Positions 19,955-28,769 of a DNA stretch of 64,000 nt are shown one piece after another. Position 1 is the stretch's first letter. Every line of letters starts with the position of its first letter. Position numbers and translations under genes: made by a program. The notes beneath the pieces are model-generated. The model was not told where the DNA came from and did no database searches. It saw only the letters and a list, made by a program, of their open reading frames with translations. The DNA is from Pseudomonas sp. HMWF021 (GTDB lineage Bacteria; Pseudomonadota; Gammaproteobacteria; Pseudomonadales; Pseudomonadaceae), in NCBI RefSeq assembly GCF_003061005.1, contig NZ_QAIK01000017.1, positions 1 to 64,000 on the forward strand. Direction: 5' to 3'.

Positions 19955-20290
19955 GTCGGTTCTTCCACTCAATTCATCCTGAACGCGAGTGCCAGAAGCT
20001 CTAGCCCGCGCCTTTTCGGGCGGCATTTATAAGCGTAGAGGAGTTTTTTGTTAACGCCCGTTTGGCAGATGATTGGCGTCAACATCCTGTCGAAATGCCA
20101 TCTGTGCCGGTTTCAGGGGGCTGCAGGGGTGACCGTTAGTCGGTAAATCGCAGCTTTGGCTAAATGATGGCAGCGTGGCAGCTTCTGCTTTCCCGGATCC
20201 GGGACTAGAGTGAACGCTCAGTCACCGTGCGGTTTTCCCAAAAAACCGGCCGATATACCGATAAAGAGATGTCCCGACAAGAGAAGCAGC
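19955..20290. other. Divergent intergenic region, no gene seen
   Basis: About 336 bp between two divergent genes, AT-rich in its first part. A short palindrome CCCGGATCCGGG lies near 20193-20204. It should contain promoters for the lyase (minus) and the GGDEF-EAL gene (plus); no clear consensus boxes were identified. Confidence 0.5.
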
Positions 20291-22414
20291 ATGGAATGCG
20301 CGCAACCCCAGCCAGGTGAAGGCAGCTCTGTCCTTTTGATCGTTGATGATTACCCCGAAAACCTGATCAGCATGCGCGCATTGCTGCAGCGTCAGGATTG
20401 GCACGTGATGACCGCCGCCTCCGGTTTCGAGGCGCTCAACCTTCTACTCGAACATGACGTCGATCTGGTGCTGCTGGATGTGCAGATGCCGGGCATGGAC
20501 GGCTTTGAAGTCGCACGCCTGATGCGCGGCAGCCAGCGTACGCGGCTTACGCCGATCATTTTCCTCACCGCTAACGAGCAGTCCCAGGACGCCGTGATCA
20601 AGGGTTACGCCAGTGGTGCGGTGGATTATCTGTTCAAGCCGTTCGACCCGCAGATCCTCAAGCCCAAAGTCCAGGCGTTGCTCGAACACCAGCGCAACCG
20701 CCGCGCCTTGCAGCGCCTGAGTCATGATCTGGAGGTCGCGCGGGCCTTCAATGCCTCGGTGCTGGATAATGCGGCGGAAGGGATTCTGGTACTCGGCGAG
20801 GACGGTTTGATCCGCTTTGCCAACCCGGCGATTTCGCGATTGCTCAACGCACCGGTGAAGGAGCTTGAGGGCAAGGAGTTTCTCGATTACCTGCAGAAAC
20901 CGCACATTCCGCTGTGGGCCGATTCCGAGTTGCTGGCCGGCTACAAACGTGGCGAGACGTTGCGTCTGCACGACGCGCTGTTGCGCACTGCGCCGGGGCA
21001 GCAGGTGCCGGTGGCGTTGTCCTGTGCGCCGCTGCCGTCCGAGCAGCACGCGATGGTGGTGACGGTGCTGGACATGTCGGTGGTGCGCCATCTGCACCAG
21101 CAACTGGAATTTCAAGCGGTCACCGACCCGTTGACCGGTCTGCTCAATCGGCGGGGCTTTTATCAGACGGTGGAAAATCTGCTGCTGCGCGGTGAACGCA
21201 GCGACAGCAGTTGGGTGCTGCTGTACCTCGACCTCGATGGCTTCAAACGGGTCAACGATTCCCTCGGCCACGATGCCGGCGACCGGGTGCTGCGCTGGGT
21301 GTCCGAGCAGTTGAAGGCGTGTCTGCGGCCGTTCGACATTCTGGCGCGCATGGGTGGCGATGAGTTCACGGCGCTGCTGGATCTGGAGTTTCCCGAGCAG
21401 GCGGCGAAGATTGCCGAGAAGCTCATCGAACGGGTGTCGATCTGTCAGCAGATCGAGGGGCTGGACATCGCGCTCGGCGCGAGTATCGGCATCGCCACTT
21501 ACCCGGACTGCGGCTCGAACCTGGACGGTTTGCTGCGCGCCTCGGACATTGCCATGTACGAAGCCAAACGTGCCGGGCGTCAGCAATATCGCTTTTATGA
21601 TCACGAAATGAACGGTCGCGCCCGTTCGCGGCTGATGCTCGAAGAGAGCGTGCGCAATGCCATCGAGAACCGGGATTTCAATCTGGTGTATCAGCCGCAG
21701 GTGGCGATCGACAGTGGGCAGATTCGCGGTTTCGAAGCGCTGCTGCGCTGGCAGCACCCGAGCGTCGGCGATGTGCCGCCGGGGTTGTTTCTGCCATTGC
21801 TGGAGGAGGCGCGGCTGATCAGCCGGCTCGGTAGCTGGATCTATCATCGCGGCGCCGGTCAGCGCAAAGCCTGGGAAACCCTGTTCGCCGAAGATCTGGT
21901 GCTGGGTGTGAGTTTGAGCAACACCCAGTTCGGCCTGCCCAATCTGGTTACCGAGTTGCGCCAGGTGCTGGAGCGGCACGCATTGCAGCCCCGGCAGCTG
22001 GAGGTGGAAATCACCGAAGACGCGCTGATGCACAACCCCGAGGAAACCCGCAAACAGCTGCGCTTGCTGCGCAATCTGGGGGTGCGGGTGGCGCTGGATG
22101 ACTTTGGCTCGGGGCCGTGTTCGCTGGCGCATCTGCGTGATCTGGAACTGGACACGCTCAAGCTGGATCGCCACCTGATTGCGCGATTGCCGGATTCCAC
22201 TCGCGATGCGGCGCTGGTCAGCAATGTGATCGGTCTGTGCAAACAGTACGGCTTGCTGGTGATCGCCGAAGGTGTGGAAACCATCGAGCAATACCAATGG
22301 CTGCAGGCGCATGGTTGTGAATATGTGCAGGGCTTCCTGGTGGCGCGTCCGCTGATGGCCGACGATGCCGCCAGCTTCGCCGCACCCTTCGACTGGAGCG
22401 CGCTGCCCGGTTGA
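20291..22414 (+). CDS. Response regulator with PAS, GGDEF and EAL domains
   Basis: A 707-aa cyclic-di-GMP signalling protein. The receiver domain (13-130) has acidic residues VDD at 18-20, phospho-acceptor Asp63 (LLDVQMPG) and Lys at 117; a PAS domain spans about 150-265. The GGDEF domain (275-438) has an intact GGDEF at 355-359 and an RxxD inhibitory site (RPFD, 346-349). The EAL domain (448-690) keeps E482 (EALLRW), EITE, DDFG, Lys624, Glu660 and Gln680. The usual Asn of the VNLS motif is Ser541 (VSLSN), which could weaken phosphodiesterase activity. No partner histidine kinase is adjacent. The ATG at 20291 is preferred over an upstream GTG by its AGAGAAG ribosome binding site. Confidence 0.92.
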   Translation: MECAQPQPGEGSSVLLIVDDYPENLISMRALLQRQDWHVMTAASGFEALNLLLEHDVDLVLLDVQMPGMDGFEVARLMRGSQRTRLTPIIFLTANEQSQDAVIKGYASGAVDYLFKPFDPQILKPKVQALLEHQRNRRALQRLSHDLEVARAFNASVLDNAAEGILVLGEDGLIRFANPAISRLLNAPVKELEGKEFLDYLQKPHIPLWADSELLAGYKRGETLRLHDALLRTAPGQQVPVALSCAPLPSEQHAMVVTVLDMSVVRHLHQQLEFQAVTDPLTGLLNRRGFYQTVENLLLRGERSDSSWVLLYLDLDGFKRVNDSLGHDAGDRVLRWVSEQLKACLRPFDILARMGGDEFTALLDLEFPEQAAKIAEKLIERVSICQQIEGLDIALGASIGIATYPDCGSNLDGLLRASDIAMYEAKRAGRQQYRFYDHEMNGRARSRLMLEESVRNAIENRDFNLVYQPQVAIDSGQIRGFEALLRWQHPSVGDVPPGLFLPLLEEARLISRLGSWIYHRGAGQRKAWETLFAEDLVLGVSLSNTQFGLPNLVTELRQVLERHALQPRQLEVEITEDALMHNPEETRKQLRLLRNLGVRVALDDFGSGPCSLAHLRDLELDTLKLDRHLIARLPDSTRDAALVSNVIGLCKQYGLLVIAEGVETIEQYQWLQAHGCEYVQGFLVARPLMADDAASFAAPFDWSALPG

Positions 22415-22458
22415 ATTCGCTACACTGGCGCTCTTTTCGAACCATGCTGCCGTGCCCC

Positions 22459-22950
22459 ATGACTGCGTTGAAATACCTCCAGGCCTATCCCGCGCAACTG
22501 CAGGATCAGGTGCGCCAACTGATTGCCGAACAGCGTCTGGGTGATTACCTGAGCCAGCGCTACCCGGGGCGCCACGATGTGCAGAGCGACAAGGCGCTGT
22601 ACAGCTACGCGCTGGACCTGAAGCAGGAATACCTGCGCAACGCGCCGGCCATCGACAAGGTGCTGTTCGACAACCGCCTCGACCTGACCCACCGCGCGCT
22701 GGGCCTGCACACCACGGTCTCGCGGGTGCAGGGCGGCAAGCTCAAGGCCAAGAAAGAGATTCGCATCGCTTCGTTGTTCAAGGAGGCTGCGCCCGAGTTC
22801 CTGAAGATGATCGTTGTGCATGAACTGGCGCACTTCAAGGAATCGGACCACAACAAGGCTTTCTACAAATTGTGCGAACACATGTTGCCGGGGTATCACC
22901 AGGTCGAGTTTGATCTGCGGGTTTACCTGACGTGGCGGGATTTGCAATGA
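22459..22950 (+). CDS. YgjP-like zinc metallohydrolase (M48-like HExxH protein)
   Basis: A 163-aa protein with the zinc motif HELAH followed by a third His (FKESDHNKAFYKLCEHMLP), the YgjP/WLM-type domain. E. coli YgjP is annotated as a UTP pyrophosphatase, but most members are uncharacterised. The start MTALKYLQ at 22459 is the likely one; an alternative ATG lies at 22444. It begins 44 bp after the GGDEF-EAL gene. Confidence 0.82.
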   Translation: MTALKYLQAYPAQLQDQVRQLIAEQRLGDYLSQRYPGRHDVQSDKALYSYALDLKQEYLRNAPAIDKVLFDNRLDLTHRALGLHTTVSRVQGGKLKAKKEIRIASLFKEAAPEFLKMIVVHELAHFKESDHNKAFYKLCEHMLPGYHQVEFDLRVYLTWRDLQ

Positions 22951-22952
22951 AG

Positions 22953-23037
22953 ATCAAAAGATCGCAGCCTGCGGCAGCTCCTACACAAGATCGCATTCCA
23001 ACTGTAGGAGCTGCCGAAGGCTGCGATCTTTTGATCT
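22953..23037. repeat. REPIN-like inverted repeat, family A
   Basis: Inverted pair of the GTAGGAGCTGCCG / TGCGATCTTTTG unit between two codirectional genes, directly at the stop codon of the YgjP-like gene. Confidence 0.88.
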
Positions 23038-23058
23038 TTTAATTAACGGAGCCCATGC

Positions 23059-23355
23059 ATGGACGTCAGCAAGACCAAAAGCAGCTTTTACCGGCGCCTG
23101 TACGTGGCCTATCTGATCGACAGCGGCCTGGCCCCAAGTGTGCCGGCGCTGACCGAAGTGACCGGCATGCCCCGGCGCACGGCGCAGGACACCATCGCGG
23201 CGTTGGCCGATCTGGATATCGTCTGCGAATTCGAACAGGAAGAGGGCGCGCGCAACCATGCCGGGCGCTATCGGATTCGTGAGTGGGGGGCGATTGATCG
23301 CGGGTGGATCGAGCGCAATCTGCGGCAGATCAAGGCTGTGCTGGAATATCCCTGA
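23059..23355 (+). CDS. Small winged helix-turn-helix protein
   Basis: A 98-aa protein with a winged-helix fold: SVPALTEVTGMPRRTAQDTIAALADLDIVCEFEQ looks like helix-turn-helix plus wing. This length and sequence type recur in Pseudomonas as a conserved regulator-like protein of unknown targets. The ATG at 23059 is chosen because a neighbouring ATG at 23055 is out of frame. Confidence 0.72.
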   Translation: MDVSKTKSSFYRRLYVAYLIDSGLAPSVPALTEVTGMPRRTAQDTIAALADLDIVCEFEQEEGARNHAGRYRIREWGAIDRGWIERNLRQIKAVLEYP

Positions 23356-23380
23356 GTTTTGCAGTGCCTGAGCTGACACA

Positions 23381-23472
23381 ATCGCTGGCAAGCCAGCTCC
23401 CACAAGGATCTCCAGCGAATACAGTTATTGTGAACAACCGCTGAACCTGTGGGAGCTGGCTTGCCAGCGATG
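23381..23472. repeat. REPIN-like inverted repeat, family C
   Basis: Inverted pair of ATCGCTGGCAAGCCAGCTCC and its complement, the GTGGGAGCTGGCTTGCC type, between convergent genes. Confidence 0.9.
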
Positions 23473-23478
23473 AGGGCC

Positions 23479-23931
23479 TCAAGGACGACGCATGCCTATG
23501 TGCGGAATGTCATCCTCCAGGTATTCCTCACCCACCGCCTTAAACCCGTACCTGCCGTAATACCCCTGCAAATGCGCCTGCGCCGACAGGTAGATCGGCA
23601 CCTGCGGCCAATGCTTCTCGGCCTGTTTCAGTGCGTGTTCCATCATCACATGCCCCAGCCCTTGACCCCGGCCCTGCGGTGCAATGATCACGCGGCCGAT
23701 CACCACGTCACCGCCCTGGGACTCGGGGTCGAGCAGGCGCAGATAGGCCATCAACTGGTCGTCCTCCCAGCCCATGAGGTGATGGGTATCGCCGTCCAGA
23801 TCCTGACCGTCGAGGTCCGGGTAGGCGCATTTCTGTTCGACCACGAATACGTCCGAGCGCAGCTTCAACAGTGCGTACAACTGCTCTTTGTTCAGATCGC
23901 TGTGATGTTTGCAGATCCACTCGATTGTCAT
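23479..23931 (-). CDS. ElaA-family GNAT acetyltransferase
   Basis: A 150-aa GNAT N-acetyltransferase. The N-terminal block LLKLRSDVFVVEQKCAYPDLDG and the DTHHL phrase are typical of the ElaA subfamily; the acetyl-CoA loop is APQGRGQGLG. The substrate is unknown. AAGGAG lies 7-8 bp before the ATG at 23931. Confidence 0.88.
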   Translation of the reverse strand: MTIEWICKHHSDLNKEQLYALLKLRSDVFVVEQKCAYPDLDGQDLDGDTHHLMGWEDDQLMAYLRLLDPESQGGDVVIGRVIIAPQGRGQGLGHVMMEHALKQAEKHWPQVPIYLSAQAHLQGYYGRYGFKAVGEEYLEDDIPHIGMRRP

Positions 23932-24187
23932 CTTCCGGCTCCTTGAACGCTGTCGCCCGATACTAAGCGCACAGGCGCCGGATGTCTGTATGGCGGATGA
24001 GTCTGTGACAAAGGTCAAAATGCCATCATTCCTTTCTCGCGGCGGCGTGCGCTTTGTGTAATCTGCTGGAAAGCGCTGTGCACTGGCTTCAATGAGCTAA
24101 TGTTAGGACCTGGGTTTCGCCGGTAAGGGGCCTTGGGGTTTTGACTGAAAACACGCCGGGCAGCCCGCCCGCTAAGGATTTTCAAGC

Positions 24188-24925
24188 ATGCCGCGACTGC
24201 ATCGAGCCTTTGCTTTGATCGGATTGCTCTTGCTGGCCCAGCCCGCCGCAGCGGAAAAGTTGCGACTGGTATTTGATATCTGGCCACCCTTTACCGACGA
24301 CACGCTGGTCAACGGCGGTCTGGCCACCGACATCGTCAGCACCGCGCTGGCGCGGGCCGGCTATGCCAGCGATTACGAGCAGGTGCCGTGGGCGCGGGCG
24401 CTGCTGGGTGTCGGTGAAGGACGTTACGACGTGCTGGTCAACGCCTGGTACAACGACGAGCGCACCAGGCTCGGCCAGTTTTCCGGTGAATACCTGCTCA
24501 ACCGCATTCGTTTTCTCAAGCGCAAAGACACACCGCTCGAATACAACAGCCTGGAACAACTGCACACGTATCCGATCGCGGTGGTGCGCGGTTATGCCTA
24601 TTCGCAACCGTTCGACGCCGACACCGCGTTGCAGAAAGTCCCGGTGCACAACTTTGCGATGGCGGTGCGCATGCTGGCGGCGGACCGGGTCAAGCTGGCC
24701 CTGGAAGATGAGTATGTCGCGCGTTATTACCTGTCGCGCGAATCACCCAAAGTACGCAACGCCGTGGAATTTCTGCCCAAGCCGTTGAGCGAGAACAGCC
24801 TGCATATTCTGGTGAGCCTGAAGAACCCCGAGCATGAGCAGATTGTGGCGGGGTTCGACAAGGCGATTGCGGCGATGAAGGCGGATGGGAGTTATGACAG
24901 GTTGCTGCGCCAGCATGGGATGTGA
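24188..24925 (+). CDS. Periplasmic substrate-binding protein, SBP_bac_3 type
   Basis: A 245-aa protein with a cleavable signal peptide (LLLLAQPAAA) and a bacterial extracellular solute-binding family 3 fold (DIWPPFTDD, GRYDVLVNAWYNDER). Such orphan proteins are often polar amino-acid binding proteins or sensors. No permease or ATPase gene is adjacent, so its transporter is unknown. Confidence 0.82.
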   Translation: MPRLHRAFALIGLLLLAQPAAAEKLRLVFDIWPPFTDDTLVNGGLATDIVSTALARAGYASDYEQVPWARALLGVGEGRYDVLVNAWYNDERTRLGQFSGEYLLNRIRFLKRKDTPLEYNSLEQLHTYPIAVVRGYAYSQPFDADTALQKVPVHNFAMAVRMLAADRVKLALEDEYVARYYLSRESPKVRNAVEFLPKPLSENSLHILVSLKNPEHEQIVAGFDKAIAAMKADGSYDRLLRQHGM

Positions 24926-24961
24926 GCATCTGATCCCGGAGTTGTGTTGTTGCTGATGCCC

Positions 24962-25035
24962 TCATCGCTGGCAAGCCAGCTCCCACAGGTATTGCGGTGT
25001 ACACAAATAATGTGGGAGCTGGCTTGCCAGCGATA
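24962..25035. repeat. REPIN-like inverted repeat, family C
   Basis: Inverted GTGGGAGCTGGCTTGCC-type arms between convergent genes. Confidence 0.9.
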
Positions 25036-25052
25036 GGGCCAGTCCGGTCACC

Positions 25053-27236
25053 TTAAACTTCGCTGGTGTCCTTGATCAGATGCGCCGCCAGCGTGCGCAA
25101 CGGCCCCAGTTGCCGGCAGATCAACGCCAGTTGCGTCTGCACCAACCGCTGCCCTTCATCGATCTCGTCCGGCATCTGCTCCAGCTCGTTGGCCAGCGCT
25201 TCCTCTTCGTCACTCTGAATCGCCACCGGTTGCTTGTTCGCCAGGCCTTGGGCGATGTCGTCGATGCTGGCGGCCAGTTTCACCCCGGCGCCGTCGATCA
25301 GGTGCTCGCGCACATCCGCCGGTAGCTGCGTCTCGCGGTGCGCACCCAGCCCGGACAGGTAACTGAGCAGGGTGTGCGACAGCACCAGAAAGCGGAAACC
25401 GACATCCGCTTCCTTACGGAAATGCCCCGGCTCCATCAGCATGTTCGCCAAGGTGGTCGACAGCGCCGCGTCGGCGTTGTGCGCATTGCGCCGGGCCAGG
25501 CGATAGGCGAGGTCGTCGCTTTTGCCGGCGGCGTATTGCTGCATGATCTGGCGCAGGTAAATGCTGTTGCAGGTCAGGGTGTTGGCCAGCACCTTGTTCA
25601 GGCGTCGGCCCTGCCAGTCCGGGAGGAACAGGAACACCGTCAGGCCGGCGATCAGGCTGCCAAGCAGGGTATCGAACAGGCGTGGCAGGAATAGCCCGTA
25701 GCCATCGCCGATCTGGTTGAAGCAGAACAGCACCATGATGGTGATCGCCGCCGTCGCCACGGTGTAGCGCGTGGTGCGGTTGGTAAAGAACACCACCCCG
25801 GCGGCGATGGCGAAGCACGATTGCACCAGCGGGTTGGGGAACAGATCGAACAGCGCCCACGCCACGGTCAGACCGATGGCGGTGCCAAGAATCCGCTGCC
25901 CGAGTTTGCGCCGCGTTGCGCCGTAGTTCGGCTGACAGACGAACAGCGTGGTAAGGATGATCCAGTAGCCCTGCGACGGGTGAATCAGGTGCACCATGCC
26001 GTAGCCGATACTCAGCGCCAGCGGCAGGCGCAGGGCGTGGCGGAACAGCAATGAGGTCGGTGTCAGCTGCGTGCGCAAGCGAATCCACACGTCCTTGAGG
26101 TTGCGCGGCGAGCGGTCGAGCAGGCTGCTGTCGGTGGCGTCGGCCAAAGCATCCGGGTTGCTTGCATCGCTGAGCAGACGGTCGAGGGTGCCGAGGTTGG
26201 CGGCCAGTGCACGCAGCGAACGCAGGAGGCCGCGCCACGCCGGGTTGCTCTGGATGCGCAGGTGTTCAAGGGAAGCGTCGAGGTCCGTCAGCGCTTCGGC
26301 AAAACTGGCGTCGTAGACGAACGGTTGGCGCATCTGGATCGATTCGGCCAGCGCGCGGCAGGCCTTGCCCTGCTGGCGCAGCAACCGCTGGCAGCGGAAC
26401 AGCACGTCGCTGTGGAAGAACGCATCGGCCAGCGCGTTGTACGGATAGTGCGAGGAGCTGGCGCGTTCGTGGATGTCCTGAGCGAGGAAATACAGCTTCA
26501 GATAACGGCTGACTTTCGAACCCGGACGGCCGTTGCCGACCCGGTGCAGGATGATTTCCTTGGCGCTGTTCAGCGCCGCCACCACACGACCGTTTTGCTG
26601 CGCCAGTTCCAGCCGTCGTCCTTCGACATCCAGTTGGCGGATCGGCTCGAACAGCGAGGCTTTGAGCTTCAGGTAGAAACCCAGTTCACGGAACAACCGC
26701 GCCAGGCTCTGCTGCACCGGCTGGTTGGAAAACAGCGCCTGCCACAACACCGAGAGCAAGCCGTACCACGCCGCGCCGGCCACCAGCAGCATCGGTTCGT
26801 GCCAGAAATCGGTGACCGCGCCGCCGCGCTGATCCACGCCGATCATGGTGTACACCGACAGAATCAACGTCGCCGAAGCAATCGCGCCATAACGCTCGCC
26901 GAGCGCCCCGAGCATGGTCAGGCCGAAGCTGGCCAGTGCCAGGGCGATCGCGAATACAACGGGGTAGGGGAAGAGCAGTTCCACCGACAGCGCGGCGATA
27001 CTGAAACACACCAAGGTGACCGCCAGCGCGTTGAGGCGGCCCTGCCAGCTGTCGTCGGTCTCGGCCAGGGCGCTGGCGATGATCCCCAGGAACAAGGGGA
27101 TCAGCAGGCCCATTTCATCCTGATACCAGCACAGCGCCATGCTGCCGGTCAGGGCGATGAACACCCGCACGCTGTAGCTGAATTTATCCAGCGCCCACAG
27201 GCGCCGCAAAGACTGACGAAACGAGGTCGAGGACAT
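25053..27236 (-). CDS. yccS: YccS/FUSC-family putative transporter
   Basis: A 727-aa inner-membrane protein with two blocks of about five hydrophobic helices (about residues 25-160 and 400-520), each followed by a long helical cytoplasmic part, the fusaric-acid-resistance/aromatic-acid exporter (FUSC) layout. The N-terminal SLRRLWALDKFSYSVRVFIAL resembles the YccS subfamily. Substrate unknown. It is not accompanied by membrane-fusion or outer-membrane genes, in line with YccS rather than AaeB. Confidence 0.85.
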   Translation of the reverse strand: MSSTSFRQSLRRLWALDKFSYSVRVFIALTGSMALCWYQDEMGLLIPLFLGIIASALAETDDSWQGRLNALAVTLVCFSIAALSVELLFPYPVVFAIALALASFGLTMLGALGERYGAIASATLILSVYTMIGVDQRGGAVTDFWHEPMLLVAGAAWYGLLSVLWQALFSNQPVQQSLARLFRELGFYLKLKASLFEPIRQLDVEGRRLELAQQNGRVVAALNSAKEIILHRVGNGRPGSKVSRYLKLYFLAQDIHERASSSHYPYNALADAFFHSDVLFRCQRLLRQQGKACRALAESIQMRQPFVYDASFAEALTDLDASLEHLRIQSNPAWRGLLRSLRALAANLGTLDRLLSDASNPDALADATDSSLLDRSPRNLKDVWIRLRTQLTPTSLLFRHALRLPLALSIGYGMVHLIHPSQGYWIILTTLFVCQPNYGATRRKLGQRILGTAIGLTVAWALFDLFPNPLVQSCFAIAAGVVFFTNRTTRYTVATAAITIMVLFCFNQIGDGYGLFLPRLFDTLLGSLIAGLTVFLFLPDWQGRRLNKVLANTLTCNSIYLRQIMQQYAAGKSDDLAYRLARRNAHNADAALSTTLANMLMEPGHFRKEADVGFRFLVLSHTLLSYLSGLGAHRETQLPADVREHLIDGAGVKLAASIDDIAQGLANKQPVAIQSDEEEALANELEQMPDEIDEGQRLVQTQLALICRQLGPLRTLAAHLIKDTSEV

Positions 27237-27346
27237 GAAGTGCGAAGGCCTTCCGAGGCGATGCCGCTAAATTGAGCCAGTAATGACGCCGACGCAATGG
27301 CGCCGATCACATCTGACAGCAAAAAGTGTTCCTTGATCGCCCGCTG

Positions 27347-27437
27347 CCCCTGTAGGAGCTGCCGCAGGCTGCGATCTTTTGATCTGCTTTTCAAGATCAA
27401 GATCAAAAGATCGCAGCCTGCGGCAGCTCCTGCAGGG
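27347..27437. repeat. REPIN-like inverted repeat, family A
   Basis: Inverted pair of the GTAGGAGCTGCCG / TGCGATCTTTTG unit between two minus-strand genes. Confidence 0.88.
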
Positions 27438-27450
27438 GAGGCGTGTTGTA

Positions 27451-28629
27451 TCAGACGTACTGCGCGGCGGCGTAGCCGGAAGCCCAGGCCCACTGGAAGT
27501 TGAAGCCGCCCAGATGCCCGGTGACGTCGAGCACTTCGCCGACAAAATACAGCCCCGGGCTTTTCAGCGACTCCATGGTCTTGGACGACACTTCGCGGGT
27601 GTCGACGCCACCCAGCGTGACCTCGGCGGTGCGGTAGCCTTCGGTGCCGGCCGGGACGACTTTCCAGCTGCCGAGTTTGTCGGCGATCTGCGCCAGTTCG
27701 GCGTGGGTGTACTGCTTCATCGGTTTGGAGACGAACCAGTTGTCCGCCAGCAGGTTGGCCATCTTCTTGGTGAAGATTTCGCCGAGCAGGGTTTTCAGTT
27801 CGCTGTTCGGGCGTTCGACCACTTGCTGTTGCAGCCAGGCGGCGGTGTCGTGATCCGGCAGCAGGTTGATCTCCACGGTGTCGCCCGGCTCCCAGAACGA
27901 CGAGATCTGCAGAATCGCCGGGCCGCTGAGGCCACGGTGGGTGAACAGAATGTTTTCGCGAAAGCTCTGGTCGTTGCAGCTGACCAGACAATCCACCGAC
28001 GTACCGGACAGCTCGGTGCAGAGTTCCTTGAGCTGGTCGGTGATGGTGAACGGCACCAGCCCGGCGCGGGTCGGCAGCAGTTCATGGCCGAATTGCTTGG
28101 CCACCTGATAACCGAAACCGGTGGCGCCCAGCGTCGGGATCGACAGCCCGCCAGTGGCGATCACCAGCGATTGGCACTGCAACTGGCCGAGGGTGGTGTC
28201 GAGCAGGTAGCCGCTTTCGATCTTTTCGATGGTCTGGATCGAGGTGTCCAGGTGCAGCTCGACGCCGACTTGATCGCACTCGTCGAGCAGCATGCCGAGG
28301 ATGTCGCTGGATTTGTTATCGCAGAACAGCTGGCCGAGTTTCTTCTCGTGATACGGCACGCCGTGCTTGGCGACCATGCCGATGAAATCCCACTGGGTGT
28401 AGCGCGCCAGAGCCGATTTGCAGAAATGCGGGTTACCCGAGAGGAAATTGGCGGGTTCGGTGTACATGTTGGTGAAATTGCAGCGGCCACCGCCGGACAT
28501 CAGGATTTTCTTGCCGGCCTTGTTCGCATGATCAAGCAGTAACACCTGACGCCCACGCCCGGCGGCGGTCAGTGCACACATCAACCCTGCGGCGCCAGCG
28601 CCAATGATCACGACTTCGGTAGAGCGCAA
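27451..28629 (-). CDS. HI0933/YhiN-type FAD-dependent oxidoreductase
   Basis: A 392-aa flavoprotein. The FAD dinucleotide motif is IIGAGAAGLMCA at residues 8-19, followed by the subfamily signature GKKILMSGGGRCNFTN; a C-terminal GFNFQWAWASGYAA closes the FAD site. The BaiN/RdsA/HI0933 family includes uncharacterised enzymes, some linked to steroid reduction or RNA modification, so no substrate is assigned. Confidence 0.9.
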   Translation of the reverse strand: MRSTEVVIIGAGAAGLMCALTAAGRGRQVLLLDHANKAGKKILMSGGGRCNFTNMYTEPANFLSGNPHFCKSALARYTQWDFIGMVAKHGVPYHEKKLGQLFCDNKSSDILGMLLDECDQVGVELHLDTSIQTIEKIESGYLLDTTLGQLQCQSLVIATGGLSIPTLGATGFGYQVAKQFGHELLPTRAGLVPFTITDQLKELCTELSGTSVDCLVSCNDQSFRENILFTHRGLSGPAILQISSFWEPGDTVEINLLPDHDTAAWLQQQVVERPNSELKTLLGEIFTKKMANLLADNWFVSKPMKQYTHAELAQIADKLGSWKVVPAGTEGYRTAEVTLGGVDTREVSSKTMESLKSPGLYFVGEVLDVTGHLGGFNFQWAWASGYAAAQYV

Positions 28630-28666
28630 AACGGTGTCCTCTGAAATATCACCACAAAACGAGCTG

Positions 28667-28761
28667 TTGTAGGAGCTGTCGAGTGGAACGAGGCTGCGAT
28701 CTTTTGATCTTGCTCTTTAAAAACAAAGTCAAAAGATCGCAGCCTGCGGCAGCTCCTACAG
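28667..28761. repeat. REPIN-like inverted repeat, family A, one aberrant arm
   Basis: Inverted A-type arms; the left arm reads AGCTGTCGAGTGGAACGAGG where the other copies have GCTGCCGAAGG, so it has a longer variant tip. Confidence 0.85.
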
Positions 28762-28769
28762 GGTTGTTC

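Noticed and set aside
23055-23282. A frame starting at the ATG at 23055
   Set aside because: It is out of frame with the winged-helix gene starting four bases later and has a biased, low-complexity product.
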